This document shows, piece after piece, positions 28,920-37,610 of a stretch of 55,258 nt of DNA (the first letter of the stretch is position 1; each line of letters starts with the position of its first letter). The DNA is from Yinghuangia elevatio (lineage in GTDB: Bacteria; Actinomycetota; Actinomycetes; Streptomycetales; Streptomycetaceae): NCBI RefSeq assembly GCF_040649515.1, contig NZ_JBEZFP010000048.1, positions 1 to 55,258 of the forward strand, in the 5' to 3' direction. The notes under the pieces were generated by a model, which saw nothing but the letters and a program-made list of their open reading frames with translations, was not told where the DNA came from and searched no databases. The position numbers and the translations under genes were made by a program.

Positions 28920-29684
28920 CTAGCGGGGCAGACGCCGCCACAACGGGCGGGGCATCAGGCGCATTCCCGCAAAGACCGGGCGCAGCGTTCCGGGGACCCA
29001 GACCTCGCCTTTCCCGCGCACCAGGGCCTTGACGGTCGCGTCGGCTACCTGGTCCGGGGTGCTGGACAGCGGCGCGGGCTTCATGCCCTCGGTCATGCGG
29101 CCGATCACGAAACCGGGGCGGACCAGCAGGAGATGGACACCGCTGCCGGCGAGGGCGTCGGCGAGGCCGCAGGCGAATCCGTCGAGTCCGGCCTTGGCGG
29201 AGCCGTAGACGTAGTTGGCCCGGCGTACGCGCACCCCCGCGACGGACGAGAACACCACCAGGCTGCCGCGGCCCTGGGCGCGCAGCAGGGTCGCCAGGTG
29301 CGTGAGGATGCTGACGTGCGCGACGTAGTCGGTGTGCACGACGGCGAGGGCGTGCTCGGCGTCGGTCTCGGCGCGCTGCTGGTCCCCGAGGATGCCGAAT
29401 GCCGTGACGACGACGTCCAGCGGGCCGTACGTCTGCGCGATGCGGTCCAGGAAGTCCCGGTGCCCCGCGGTGTCGTCGGCGTCGAACTCCTCGCGTACGA
29501 CGTCGGAGGCGCCCGCCGAACGCAGTTCGGCCTCCTGGGCGTCGAGGTCCGCGCTGCGGCGTGCCGCGAGGATGACGCGGTGCGCGCCGCGCCGGGCGAG
29601 GCGTACGGCGACGGCCAGGCCGATCTCGCTGCGGCCGCCGAGGACGAGGACTGTTCCGTTCGGTTTCCCGTTCGCTTCCGTCAC
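28920..29684 (-). CDS. Short-chain reductase, DprE2-like
   Basis: About 254 residues from GTG 29684. NAD(P) motif LVLGGRSEIGLAVAVRLA, catalytic segment VVFSSVAGVRVRRANYVYGSAKAGLDGFACGLADAL (Ser, Tyr, Lys), and VRPGFVIGRMTEGMK. The RVRRANYVYGSAKAGLDGF block is that of DprE2, which with DprE1 epimerises decaprenyl-phospho-ribose to the arabinose donor. No dprE1 or GtrA/arabinosyltransferase gene is adjacent here (the GtrA-like gene at 36.9 kb is distant), so the real substrate is uncertain; a DprE2-like SDR of unknown specificity is the safe reading. It lies 83 bp downstream of the FemX-like gene. Confidence 0.85.
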   Translation of the reverse strand: MTEANGKPNGTVLVLGGRSEIGLAVAVRLARRGAHRVILAARRSADLDAQEAELRSAGASDVVREEFDADDTAGHRDFLDRIAQTYGPLDVVVTAFGILGDQQRAETDAEHALAVVHTDYVAHVSILTHLATLLRAQGRGSLVVFSSVAGVRVRRANYVYGSAKAGLDGFACGLADALAGSGVHLLLVRPGFVIGRMTEGMKPAPLSSTPDQVADATVKALVRGKGEVWVPGTLRPVFAGMRLMPRPLWRRLPR

Positions 29685-29767
29685 GGGGACAGTCTGCCGG
29701 ACCGTGGAGGCTGGGCGGGAATCAGCTGCGGGCGGGTCACGCCGGTACGTCGCTTCCGCGCGCCATG

Positions 29768-30928
29768 TCAGCGGCCGCGCGCCAGATAGAGCTGAAAGGC
29801 GCGGTGCAGCGGGCCGTTGAGGGCGTACTCCCACTCCCCCATGTTCTCCACGACGTGCCCGCCGGTGCCGAGCTTCCAGCGCAGCACGCCGAATCTGCGG
29901 TCGTCCGCGTCGATGACGGGGCTGACCATGCGCATGTCGTAGATGGGGATGCCGCGCGCGTGGGCGTCGCGGATCATCCGCCATTGCAGGGCGTGGCTCG
30001 GCCGCACCTCGCGGCCTTGGTCGGCGGACGCGCCGGTCTGGTACCAGACGCGGTTCCCGACGCTGAGCATGGTGTGGGCGGCGAGCAGGCGGCCTTGGTG
30101 GCGGGCGAGGTACAGGCGCATGCGCCCGGGTTCTTCGGTGTTGAGGACGCGGTACTGGCGGCTGTAGTACTCGAGCGTGCGGCCGAGGCGGAAGCCGTTG
30201 CGGGCCTCGGTGACGCGCAGGAGGTCGAAGAACTGGGGGAGGTCGGCGGGGCCGCCGACGGTCGTCTCGACGCCCGACTTCTCGGCCTTGGCCAGGCCGC
30301 GCCGCCACTCCTGGTTCATGCCCGCGCGTATGTCGTCGAGTCCGCGGCCCTGCATCGGCAGGTGGAACACGTAGCGCGGCTGGGCGTCGTCTCCGCCTCC
30401 CGAGCCGGCGGCGCGCCAGCCGCGTGTGTGCAGGCGGTTTGCCAGGGTGGCGCCGACCGGGTCGATCTCGTCGGGGGTGACCTGGTCGAGGTGGGTCAGG
30501 CCGCGCTTGACCGCGTCCTTGACGGTCTCGCCGTACCAGCGCCGGTGGGCGGGTGCGGGGCCCATGCGTACCGTGAACACGCCTTGTGCGCGCAGGTGGG
30601 CGAGCAGCGGGTCGAGCCAGCGGTCGATGTCGTGGTCGTCCCAGTCGATGACGGGGCCTTCGGGCAGGTAGGCGAACCACAGCGGCAGCTTCGGCACCTT
30701 GCGGTAGAGCACGAGGGCGGCGCCGACCTGCGTGCCGTTGGTGTCGAACCATCCGACGCTTTCGCCGCGCCAGCCGGTCTTCACCTCCGCCCAGGCGGGG
30801 TACTGCAGGAATGCGGGATCAGGTCGTGAGCGCAGGTACGCGAAGTGCTCGCGGCGGTCGATCGGGGCAAGGACGAGGCTCCGCCCGGGTATCGGCGGAG
30901 CGCTCGGGGTGCGCAGCAGTGTGGCCAT
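29768..30928 (-). CDS. FemX/FemAB-type peptidoglycan bridge aminoacyltransferase
   Basis: A 386-residue tRNA-dependent ligase with two GNAT-like folds. DPAFLQYPAWAEVKTGWRGESVGWFD starts the first, and EWRRGLAKAEKSGVETTVGG is the lipid II/coiled-coil linker region seen in FemX. RLGRTLEYYSRQYRVL and RLYLARHQGRLLAAHTMLSVGNRVWYQTGAS begin the second. FemX adds the first Gly to the stem peptide Lys/diaminopimelate in streptomycetes, so it fits the genus. Start MATLLRTPSAP at 30928 with GGAGGGG upstream. Upstream lies a complex palindrome array. Confidence 0.88.
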   Translation of the reverse strand: MATLLRTPSAPPIPGRSLVLAPIDRREHFAYLRSRPDPAFLQYPAWAEVKTGWRGESVGWFDTNGTQVGAALVLYRKVPKLPLWFAYLPEGPVIDWDDHDIDRWLDPLLAHLRAQGVFTVRMGPAPAHRRWYGETVKDAVKRGLTHLDQVTPDEIDPVGATLANRLHTRGWRAAGSGGGDDAQPRYVFHLPMQGRGLDDIRAGMNQEWRRGLAKAEKSGVETTVGGPADLPQFFDLLRVTEARNGFRLGRTLEYYSRQYRVLNTEEPGRMRLYLARHQGRLLAAHTMLSVGNRVWYQTGASADQGREVRPSHALQWRMIRDAHARGIPIYDMRMVSPVIDADDRRFGVLRWKLGTGGHVVENMGEWEYALNGPLHRAFQLYLARGR

Positions 30929-31228
30929 GATCCGTATCCCCTCCGACGAGCGTTCTCGGTGTCCCGTCGTTCCTTGCGACTCCGGGTCGGCGGGTTTGTG
31001 TTGCACATTTCCGAGCGGAAATTCCGAGATATTTCGGTGGCCGAAATCGTGCAACGCGAGTACGTGCCGAGGGCGTCAGTTATGGGGGAAGGCGGGTCGT
31101 CGCGGGGCCGGACGCGTGCTCGCGGGTCCGGCTGACGCACGGTCAAACGGGTGCTGCCGATCGCCCGTTCGGGGCGTGCGACGGCCCGTCAGGTGGCGCA
31201 ATCGCCAGTCTGGTCGCACCGTGGACGA
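30929..31228. other. Divergent intergenic region with nested palindromes
   Basis: 300 bp between the FemX-like gene and the ABC exporter operon, without a gene. Its centre (31000-31055) is A+T-richer than its surroundings and carries the inverted-repeat array listed separately; the remainder is unremarkable. Confidence 0.6.
31000..31055. promoter_or_regulatory. Nested inverted-repeat array (operator or structured leader)
   Basis: Outer arms GTTGCAC (31000-31006) and GTGCAAC (31049-31055) enclose two related palindromes: ATTTCCGAGCGGAAAT (31007-31022) and ATTTCGGTGGCCGAAAT (31031-31047). A third, CGGAAATTCCG (31016-31026), overlaps the first. Read on the minus strand, TTGCAC could be a -35 box followed 17 bp on by TATCTC, putting one palindrome in the spacer of a femX promoter. 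As RNA the whole folds as a three-way junction. Confidence 0.6.
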
Positions 31229-32332
31229 ATGATCGTCGCGCAGGGTCTGACCAAGAGGTACGGGGACAAGACGGCCGTCGACGGCGTCGACTTCACGGTC
31301 CCCTCCGGAACGGTGACGGGCTTCCTCGGTCCGAACGGCGCCGGCAAGTCGACCACAATGCGCATGATCCTCGGCCTGGACCGGCCGAGCGCGGGCGATG
31401 TGACCGTCAACGGGAAGCGGTACGCGCAGCTGGCCGCTCCGCTGCACGAGGTGGGCGCGCTGCTGGACGCGAAGGCGATGCACGGTGGGCGTACCGCGTA
31501 CAACCATCTGCGTTGGCTGGCCGCGTCGAACCGGTTGCCGCGGCGCCGCGTGGACGAGGTGATCGCGATGGTCGGCCTCGGGGAGGTCGCACGGAAGCCG
31601 GCGAAGGGGTTCTCGCTCGGCATGGGCCAGCGGCTGGGCATCGCGGCGGCGATGCTGGGCGATCCGGGTGTCCTGATGTTCGACGAGCCGGTCAACGGCC
31701 TCGACCCCGAGGGCATCCTGTGGATCCGCAATCTGATGAAGCAGCTCGCGTCGGAGGGCCGCACGGTCTTCGTGTCGAGCCATCTGATGAGTGAGATGGC
31801 GCTGACCGCCGAGCACCTGGTGGTGATCGGCCGCGGCCGCATTCTGGCCGAGACGGACATGGTCACGTTCATCAACCAGAACTCCACGAACTATGTGCGG
31901 GTGCGCTCTCCTCAGCAGGAGGCCCTGCGCGACCTGCTGCACGCGGAGGGCCTGCAGACGTCGGCGAACGGCGACGGGTCGTTGCGCGTTGAGGGCGCGA
32001 ACACCGTGCGGATCGGCGACGCGGCCGGGCAGGCCGGCATCTGGCTCCATGAACTGACGTTGGTGCAGTCCTCGCTGGAGGAGGCGTTCATGCGGCTGAC
32101 GGCGGACAGCGTGGAGTACCACGCGGGGGTGCCGGGTGGGGTGGCCGGTGCCGTGCCCGGTGCTGTGCCCGCTGCGGGCGCGGGCGCGGTTCCGGGGGCG
32201 GTTCCGGGCGCTCCTCCGGGCGCGGGGCCGGGAACGGATCCCGGTGCGACCCCGGGTTCGGCGCCGCAACCGGGCGGCGTGCCCGGGTGGGGTCCGCCGC
32301 AGGCTCCCGGCAGCCGACAGGAGGGCAAGTGA
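31229..32332 (+). CDS. ABC transporter ATP-binding subunit (ABC-2 exporter)
   Basis: A 367-residue ATPase. Walker A GPNGAGKST near residue 35, Q-loop replaced by the AKAMHGGRTAYNHLRW segment typical of bacitracin/antibiotic exporters, signature FSLGMGQRLGIA, Walker B VLMFDEPVNGLDPEG, and switch His in VFVSSHLMSEM. After the conserved domain (about 1-300) comes a tail of about 60 residues made almost wholly of Gly, Ala, Val and Pro (PGAVPGA-type repeats). Start MIVAQGLTKRYG at 31229. Its stop overlaps the permease start by one base (TGATG). Confidence 0.93.
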   Translation: MIVAQGLTKRYGDKTAVDGVDFTVPSGTVTGFLGPNGAGKSTTMRMILGLDRPSAGDVTVNGKRYAQLAAPLHEVGALLDAKAMHGGRTAYNHLRWLAASNRLPRRRVDEVIAMVGLGEVARKPAKGFSLGMGQRLGIAAAMLGDPGVLMFDEPVNGLDPEGILWIRNLMKQLASEGRTVFVSSHLMSEMALTAEHLVVIGRGRILAETDMVTFINQNSTNYVRVRSPQQEALRDLLHAEGLQTSANGDGSLRVEGANTVRIGDAAGQAGIWLHELTLVQSSLEEAFMRLTADSVEYHAGVPGGVAGAVPGAVPAAGAGAVPGAVPGAPPGAGPGTDPGATPGSAPQPGGVPGWGPPQAPGSRQEGK

Positions 32333-33174
32333 TGACGGCGGCCACGCAGGTCGTGAACGTCCCCGAAGGCGATTCGGTCCCGGAGGGCAGGATCGGGTTC
32401 GGCGCCTTCCTGAACGCCGAGTGGATCAAGATCCGCACGGTGCGCTCGACGTTCTGGACGCTGGTTTCGCTCGCCGTGGTCAGCATCGGCCTCACGGTGC
32501 TCATCTGCGCGCTGTCCGCCGACTCGCTGGCCAAGGACCTCGCGGAGACGCCGCCCGACGCGGACGCGCACCCGGACGAACTGATCAGCGTCGGCGTGGT
32601 CTTCGGACAGGTCGCGGCGCTGGTGCTGGGCGTCATGGTGATGTCGTCGGAGTACGCGACGGGCATGATCCGGGCGACGCTGACGGCGATGCCGCGGCGT
32701 ACCTCGGTGCTGGTCGCGAAGGCGGTGGTGCTGGTCGCGCTGCTGTTCGTCATCGGCACCGTCGTGGCGTTCATCGGCTACTTCGCGGGCAACGCCTTCT
32801 TCGAGAACAAGGACATCGGCGTCTCGCTCGACTCCCCCGGGGTGACGCGCGCGCTGATCGGCAACGGCCTGTACGTCGCCGTCCTCGGCCTGTTCGGCTT
32901 CGCGCTGGCGCTGCTGATGCGGCACACCGCGGGTGCGATCACGGTCGGCCTGGCGATGATCTTCGTGGTGGGTTCGCTGGTCTCGCTGCTGCCCGGCTCG
33001 TGGGGCGACTGGGTGAGCAAGCTGATGCCGGGCAACGCGGGCGGTGCGGTCACCGCGGCGCGGCAGTACGACGATTCGCTGCTGAGCCCGTGGGTCGGCT
33101 TCGGCGTGTTCTGCGCGGAGGTGGGCGTACTGCTCGTGCTCGGGTGGTGGCGGTTCACGCGCAAGGACGCGTGA
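32332..33174 (+). CDS. ABC-2 type transporter permease
   Basis: A 280-residue membrane protein with six helices, including FWTLVSLAVVSIGLTVLICAL, VALVLGVMVMSSEYATGMIRATL and AITVGLAMIFVVGSLVSLLPG. The SSEYATGMIRATLTAMPRR segment after helix 2 is a hallmark of this family. With the preceding ATPase it should form an exporter of unknown cargo (lipid, peptide or antibiotic). It is translationally coupled to the ATPase by a TGATG overlap. Confidence 0.92.
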   Translation: MTAATQVVNVPEGDSVPEGRIGFGAFLNAEWIKIRTVRSTFWTLVSLAVVSIGLTVLICALSADSLAKDLAETPPDADAHPDELISVGVVFGQVAALVLGVMVMSSEYATGMIRATLTAMPRRTSVLVAKAVVLVALLFVIGTVVAFIGYFAGNAFFENKDIGVSLDSPGVTRALIGNGLYVAVLGLFGFALALLMRHTAGAITVGLAMIFVVGSLVSLLPGSWGDWVSKLMPGNAGGAVTAARQYDDSLLSPWVGFGVFCAEVGVLLVLGWWRFTRKDA

Positions 33175-33291
33175 CCCCGACCCGTTCGGCGGAGCGCGCG
33201 CTCGGCCGGACGGGTCGACGCTGTCAGTCTTACGGGTGCAGGCCCTGCGCCGCGCCGTCCCCGGCGTCGTCACCGGGGCAGGGTTGCCGGT

Positions 33292-34080
33292 GTGACCGAC
33301 GCGCCAACCGCCCAGACGCCACCGGGTCCGTCCCCTTCCTCGGACGAACCGCTGGTCGTCCTCAAGGGTGTCAACAAGCATTTCGGGTCGCTGCACGTGC
33401 TGCGCGACATCGACCTGACCGTGGACCGCAACGAAGTCGTCGTGCTCATCGGGCCGTCCGGTTCGGGCAAGTCGACGCTGTGCCGCACGATCAACCGCCT
33501 GGAGAGCATCGAGTCCGGCACCATCACGCTGGACGGCCGGCCGCTGCCCGAGGAGGGCCGCCCGCTGGCCAGGCTGCGCGCCGAGGTCGGCATGGTGTTC
33601 CAGTCGTTCAACCTGTTCGCGCACAAGACGGTGCTGGACAACCTGACGCTCGGACCGATCAAGGTGCGCAAGCTCGGCAAGGCGGAGGCCGAGAAGCGCG
33701 CGCGTGAACTGCTGGACCGCGTCGGACTCGCCGATCAGGCCGACAAGTTCCCGGCCCAGCTGTCCGGCGGCCAGCAGCAGCGCGTCGCCATCGCGCGGTC
33801 GCTGGCCATGGACCCGAAGGTCATGCTCTTCGACGAGCCGACCTCGGCGCTCGACCCGGAGATGATCAACGAGGTGCTCGAGGTGATGCGGTCGCTCGCG
33901 GCCGAGGGCATGACGATGATCGTGGTCACCCACGAGATGGGGTTCGCCCGTTCGGCGGCCAACCGCGTCGTGTTCATGGCCGACGGGCAGATCGTCGAGG
34001 TGCGGCCGCCGCTGGAGTTCTTCGAGTCGCCGCGCAGCGAACGGGCGCGCGACTTCCTGTCCAAGATCCTCCACCACTGA
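33292..34080 (+). CDS. gluA: Glutamate/amino-acid ABC importer ATPase
   Basis: A 262-residue ATPase of the polar amino acid uptake family. Walker A IGPSGSGKST, Q-loop VGMVFQSFNLFAHKTV, signature LSGGQQQRVAIARSLAM, Walker B VMLFDEPTSALDPEM, switch His VVTHEMGFAR. The GTG start at 33292 precedes a Pro-rich leader of about 20 residues; the core starts at LVVLKGVNKHFG. First gene of a four-gene uptake operon; the permeases are encoded downstream. Confidence 0.95.
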   Translation: MTDAPTAQTPPGPSPSSDEPLVVLKGVNKHFGSLHVLRDIDLTVDRNEVVVLIGPSGSGKSTLCRTINRLESIESGTITLDGRPLPEEGRPLARLRAEVGMVFQSFNLFAHKTVLDNLTLGPIKVRKLGKAEAEKRARELLDRVGLADQADKFPAQLSGGQQQRVAIARSLAMDPKVMLFDEPTSALDPEMINEVLEVMRSLAAEGMTMIVVTHEMGFARSAANRVVFMADGQIVEVRPPLEFFESPRSERARDFLSKILHH

Positions 34081-34094
34081 GGAGCGGGAGGGAC

Positions 34095-35084
34095 ATGCGC
34101 AACAGTTCACGTACGCCCGCCCGCGCCCCGGGCCCCGCCCTGGGCCGCGTGCCGGGTCGCGAGCCGGCTCGTGCGCTCGCTCGGCGGCCCGGTCGGCGTC
34201 TGGCCGCCCTGGCGGCCGCCGCGGCGCTGCTGGCGGCGGTCGGCTGCGGCAAGGAGGGCACCCCGCCGCCGAAGGGGCCGGACCAGGGCGACCTGCCGAC
34301 GTACGAGGTCAACGTCGACGCCGACGTGCCGGATTCGCCCACGTGGCGCAACGCCAAGGAGCGCGGGCGGCTGATCGTCGGCACCAAGGCCGACCAGCCG
34401 TACGTCGCGCAGCAGGACCCGGCGACCGGGTTCTACTCCGGGTTCGACATCGAGATCGCCAAGATGATCGCGGCCGACCTCGGCTTCGGCGTCGACCGCA
34501 TCGAGTTCAAGTCGATCGCGTCGGCGAACCGCGAGACCGCGATCCAGAACGGCCAGGTCGACTACTACGCGGGCACGTACACGATCAACGACAACCGCAA
34601 GAAGACGGTCGGGTTCGCCGGGCCGTACTACATGGCCGGGCAGTCGCTCCTGGTGCGCAAGGACGAGGACGGCATCAACGGGCCGCAGGACCTCAACGGG
34701 AAGAAGGTCTGCTCGGCGGCCGGTTCGACGCCGTACCAGCGGCTCCAGAAGGACTACCCGAAGGTCAAGCTGATCGGCTACGACAGCTACTCGGTGTGCG
34801 TCGACAACCTCATCAGCCTCCAGGTGGACGCGGTGAGCACCGACGACACGATCCTCATGGGCTATGCGGCCAAGGTGCCCGACCAGCTGAAGATGGCCGG
34901 GCAGCCGTTCTCGCAGGAGCCCTACGGCATCGGGGTGCCGCGCAACGACCGGGCGTTCCGGCTCGCGGTCGACGACGCGATCGAGAAGCACGAGGCGAAC
35001 GGCGACTGGAAGCGGGCGTACGACGCGACCCTCGGCCTGTCCGGGGTCCCCGCGCCCACGCCGCCGCCGATCGACCGGTACTAG
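34095..35084 (+). CDS. gluB: Glutamate-binding lipoprotein
   Basis: A 329-residue solute-binding protein. After a basic N-terminus, the lipobox LLAAVGC gives lipid-anchored Cys51. The mature family-3 binding domain runs from RGRLIVGTKADQPYVAQQDPATGFYSGFDIEIAKMIAADLG to the end, with DYYAGTYTINDNRKKTVGFAGPYY as the ligand-contact region and a disulfide-capable pair (KKVCSAAG, YSVCVDN). Located 14 bp downstream of gluA. Glu or Asp is the likely ligand, based on family. Confidence 0.94.
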   Translation: MRNSSRTPARAPGPALGRVPGREPARALARRPGRRLAALAAAAALLAAVGCGKEGTPPPKGPDQGDLPTYEVNVDADVPDSPTWRNAKERGRLIVGTKADQPYVAQQDPATGFYSGFDIEIAKMIAADLGFGVDRIEFKSIASANRETAIQNGQVDYYAGTYTINDNRKKTVGFAGPYYMAGQSLLVRKDEDGINGPQDLNGKKVCSAAGSTPYQRLQKDYPKVKLIGYDSYSVCVDNLISLQVDAVSTDDTILMGYAAKVPDQLKMAGQPFSQEPYGIGVPRNDRAFRLAVDDAIEKHEANGDWKRAYDATLGLSGVPAPTPPPIDRY

Positions 35085-35101
35085 CGCAGGGGCTGCCGAC
35101 G

Positions 35102-35746
35102 ATGAACGTCCTCTTCGACAACTGGGACACGTACTGGGAAGGGTTTCTCGGCACGCTCAAGCTGACCGTCGTCGCGTCGGCGCTCGCGCTGGCGCTCGGC
35201 GTCCTGGTCGCGGCGTGCCGGGTCTCCCCCGTCGCACCCATGCGGGTGTTCGGCGCGGTGTGGGTGAACGTGCTGCGCAACACACCGCTGACGCTCCTGT
35301 TCTTCGCGGTCGTGCTGGGCCTGCCGCGCTTCGGCGTCGTCATGCCGTTCTTCGTCTTCGCGGTGCTCGCGCTCGGCTGCTACACGTCGGCGTTCATCTG
35401 CGAGGCGGTGCGGTCGGGCATCAACACCGTGCCCGCGGGGCAGGGCGAGGCCGCGCGGAGTCTGGGCATGACGTTCGGCCAGACACTGGGCCTGATCGTG
35501 CTGCCGCAGGCGTTCCGGGCGGTCATCCCGCCGATCGGCAGCACGCTGATCGCGCTGGCGAAGAACTCCGCGATCGCCGGGTCGTTCAGCGTGGTCGAAC
35601 TGCTCGGCACGTACCGCACGCTCAATGAACTCGGCTTCAGCATCGTGTGGACCTTCGTGTGGATCGCGGTCGGCTACCTGATCATCACGCTGTCGATCAG
35701 CGCGGCCTTCGGCCTCATGGAGAAGCACTGGAAGGTGGCCCGGTGA
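35102..35746 (+). CDS. gluC: Glutamate ABC importer permease
   Basis: A 214-residue inner-membrane permease of the HisMQ family with five helices. The EAA loop that docks on the ATPase is EAARSLGMTFGQTLGLIVLPQAFR (about 117-140), intact. Start MNVLFDNWDTYWEGF at 35102, 17 bp after gluB. Its stop codon overlaps the start of gluD (GTGA, 35743-35746), so the two permeases are coupled. Confidence 0.95.
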   Translation: MNVLFDNWDTYWEGFLGTLKLTVVASALALALGVLVAACRVSPVAPMRVFGAVWVNVLRNTPLTLLFFAVVLGLPRFGVVMPFFVFAVLALGCYTSAFICEAVRSGINTVPAGQGEAARSLGMTFGQTLGLIVLPQAFRAVIPPIGSTLIALAKNSAIAGSFSVVELLGTYRTLNELGFSIVWTFVWIAVGYLIITLSISAAFGLMEKHWKVAR

Positions 35747-36654
35747 CCGGCAGCCAGATGGGCCAGGCGGACCAGGTGGACCAGGCGAAGGACGGCACGG
35801 CGAAGGACGGCACGGCGAAGGCCGGGCGGCGCATGCGCCGCCAGGGGGCCCTGGAGAGCACGGCGCTGTACGACGAGCCCGGGCCCAAGGCGCTCGCGCG
35901 CCACCGGACGTACGGCATCGTGGCGTCGCTGGTGCTGGCCGGCATCGTCGCGTGGGTGGTCTACAAGCTGTTCGACACCGAGCAGTTCACCGCGGACAAG
36001 TGGAACGCCTTCACCTACAAGGGGATCCAGGAACTGCTGCTGCGCGGTCTCGGCAACACGCTGCGGGCGTTCGCGTGGGCGGCGGTCCTGTCCCTGGTGT
36101 TCGGTGCGGTGTTCGCGGCCGGCCGGCTGTCGGACCACCGGGTCGTGCGGTGGTTCTCGACGCTGGTCGTGGAGTTCTTCCGGGCGATGCCCGTCCTGGT
36201 GATGATCTTCTTCATCTTCATCGCGCTCAAGACGGAGCCGAGGATCGCGCTGATCGCGGGCCTGACGCTCTACAACGGCTCGGTGCTGGCGGAGGTCTTC
36301 CGGGCGGGCGTGCACGCGGTGCCGCGCGGGCAGAGCGAGGCGGCGTACGCGCTGGGCATGCGCAAGACGCAGGTGATGTCGTACGTGCTCATCCCGCAGG
36401 GCGTGCGCACGATGCTGCCGGCGATCATCAGCCAGCTGGTGGTGGCGCTGAAGGACACTTCGCTTGGCTTCCTGATCTCGTACGAGGAGTTCCTCTACGC
36501 GGGCAAGCAGATCGCCACCAACCTGGACTACAGCCTGCCGTTCATCCCGGTCGTGATGGTCATCGCACCCGTCTACATCGGCATGTGTATGGCGCTGTCG
36601 GGCCTCGCGAAGTGGATCGAGCGGCGGGGGCGGCGGAGCAAGCGCACCGCCTGA
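35743..36654 (+). CDS. gluD: Glutamate ABC importer permease
   Basis: A 303-residue HisMQ-family permease, longer at the N-terminus than GluC. Residues 1-55 are hydrophilic and include the short repeat KDGTAKDGTAK. Five or so helices follow from TYGIVASLVLAGIVAWVVY, and the EAA loop is EAAYALGMRKTQVMSYVLIPQGVR (about 205-228). GTG start overlapping the gluC stop by 4 bp. Last gene of the operon; a strong terminator lies 107 bp downstream. Confidence 0.95.
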   Translation: MTGSQMGQADQVDQAKDGTAKDGTAKAGRRMRRQGALESTALYDEPGPKALARHRTYGIVASLVLAGIVAWVVYKLFDTEQFTADKWNAFTYKGIQELLLRGLGNTLRAFAWAAVLSLVFGAVFAAGRLSDHRVVRWFSTLVVEFFRAMPVLVMIFFIFIALKTEPRIALIAGLTLYNGSVLAEVFRAGVHAVPRGQSEAAYALGMRKTQVMSYVLIPQGVRTMLPAIISQLVVALKDTSLGFLISYEEFLYAGKQIATNLDYSLPFIPVVMVIAPVYIGMCMALSGLAKWIERRGRRSKRTA

Positions 36655-36761
36655 GGGAGCGCCACCGGGTCTTCGGCGGACGCGCGCGTGCCCCCGGGAT
36701 CGTGCGGGAGACGGTGGCACCGCCGACAACTGAGCGGCTGTCAGATGTGCTGCGAACCACA

Positions 36762-36792
36762 CCCCGGCCGGGACTGTCCCGGCCGGGGTTTT
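36762..36792 (+). terminator. Terminator of gluABCD
   Basis: Perfect 12-bp stem CCCCGGCCGGGA with its complement, 3-nt loop (36762-36788), then TTTT. One of the clearest intrinsic terminators in the window. Confidence 0.95.
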
Positions 36793-36950
36793 GTGTTGTC
36801 AGGAGCGATGAGTTCGACCCGGAAAACCGGTCGAAAGAAGGGACGGCACCAGGAAGCATTGAGGAACGAACCCTTCCTATTTGAATCCTAGAGTCGTGAG
36901 TGCAGGAAGGCAGAGGGGCGACGGACCGCCCGGGGGCGAAGGAGACACTT

Positions 36951-37472
36951 GTGAAGAACAACGCGAGCACCGCAACTGCCGCCGCGACCCGCGGCGACGG
37001 CCCGGTGGCCTCCTTCATCCGGTTCGTGGTCTTCGGGGGCGGGACCGGCCTGGCGGCGAGCGCCGTACTGCTGGTCCTGGCGCAGCACATGTCCCTGGCG
37101 GCGGCCAACGCGCTGGTGACCGTGGCCTCGACCGTCGTCGCGAACGAACTGCACAGCCGCCTGACCTTCCGCAGCGGCCAGACCGGCTGGCGGATGCACG
37201 TCAAGTCGACCGGAACCGTCGTGGTGAGCTACCTGTTCACGACGACCGCGATGGTGGTCCTGCACGCCGTGGCCGCGAGCCCGAACGTCGTCACCGAGCA
37301 GGCCGTGTACCTGACGGCGTCCGGCCTCGCCGGCATAGGCCGCTTCGCGGTCCTGCGGGTGTACGTCTTCGCCGCCGACCGCCGCAAGGCCGCGGCGTCC
37401 CGTCCGACCGAGAAGCTGGCCATCGCACCGGTGTCGGCCCTGGACCGCGGCGCGGTCGTGGTCGCGGCCTGA
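36951..37472 (+). CDS. GtrA-like membrane protein
   Basis: A 173-residue protein with four membrane helices (ASFIRFVVFGGGTGLAASAVLLVLA and three more to about residue 145). The F-x-F-G-G-x-T-G-L/A-S motif of helix 1 and ANELHSRLTFRS after helix 2 are typical of the GtrA family, flippase-associated proteins that move polyprenyl-phosphate sugars across the membrane. GTG start with GGAGA upstream. No glycosyltransferase adjacent; the DprE2-like gene at 29 kb is a distant potential partner. Confidence 0.85.
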   Translation: MKNNASTATAAATRGDGPVASFIRFVVFGGGTGLAASAVLLVLAQHMSLAAANALVTVASTVVANELHSRLTFRSGQTGWRMHVKSTGTVVVSYLFTTTAMVVLHAVAASPNVVTEQAVYLTASGLAGIGRFAVLRVYVFAADRRKAAASRPTEKLAIAPVSALDRGAVVVAA

Positions 37473-37548
37473 CGCCGACCGCGGCGTCCCGCAGCCCGGC
37501 ACCTCCCGGTGCGCGAACCGGGCCCCACGTACCTTCTGACGCACCACA

Positions 37549-37587
37549 CCTGAGCCGATCGGCCACCCCCGGGCCGGTCGGCTCAGG
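37549..37587. terminator. Bidirectional terminator
   Basis: Stem CCTGAGCCGA/TCGGCTCAGG (37549-37558 and 37578-37587) extended by CGGCC/GGCCG after one mismatch, 7-nt loop. Convergent genes on both sides. Confidence 0.85.
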
Positions 37588-37610
37588 CCTGTCCGTGCGG
37601 ACCCGCTCTT

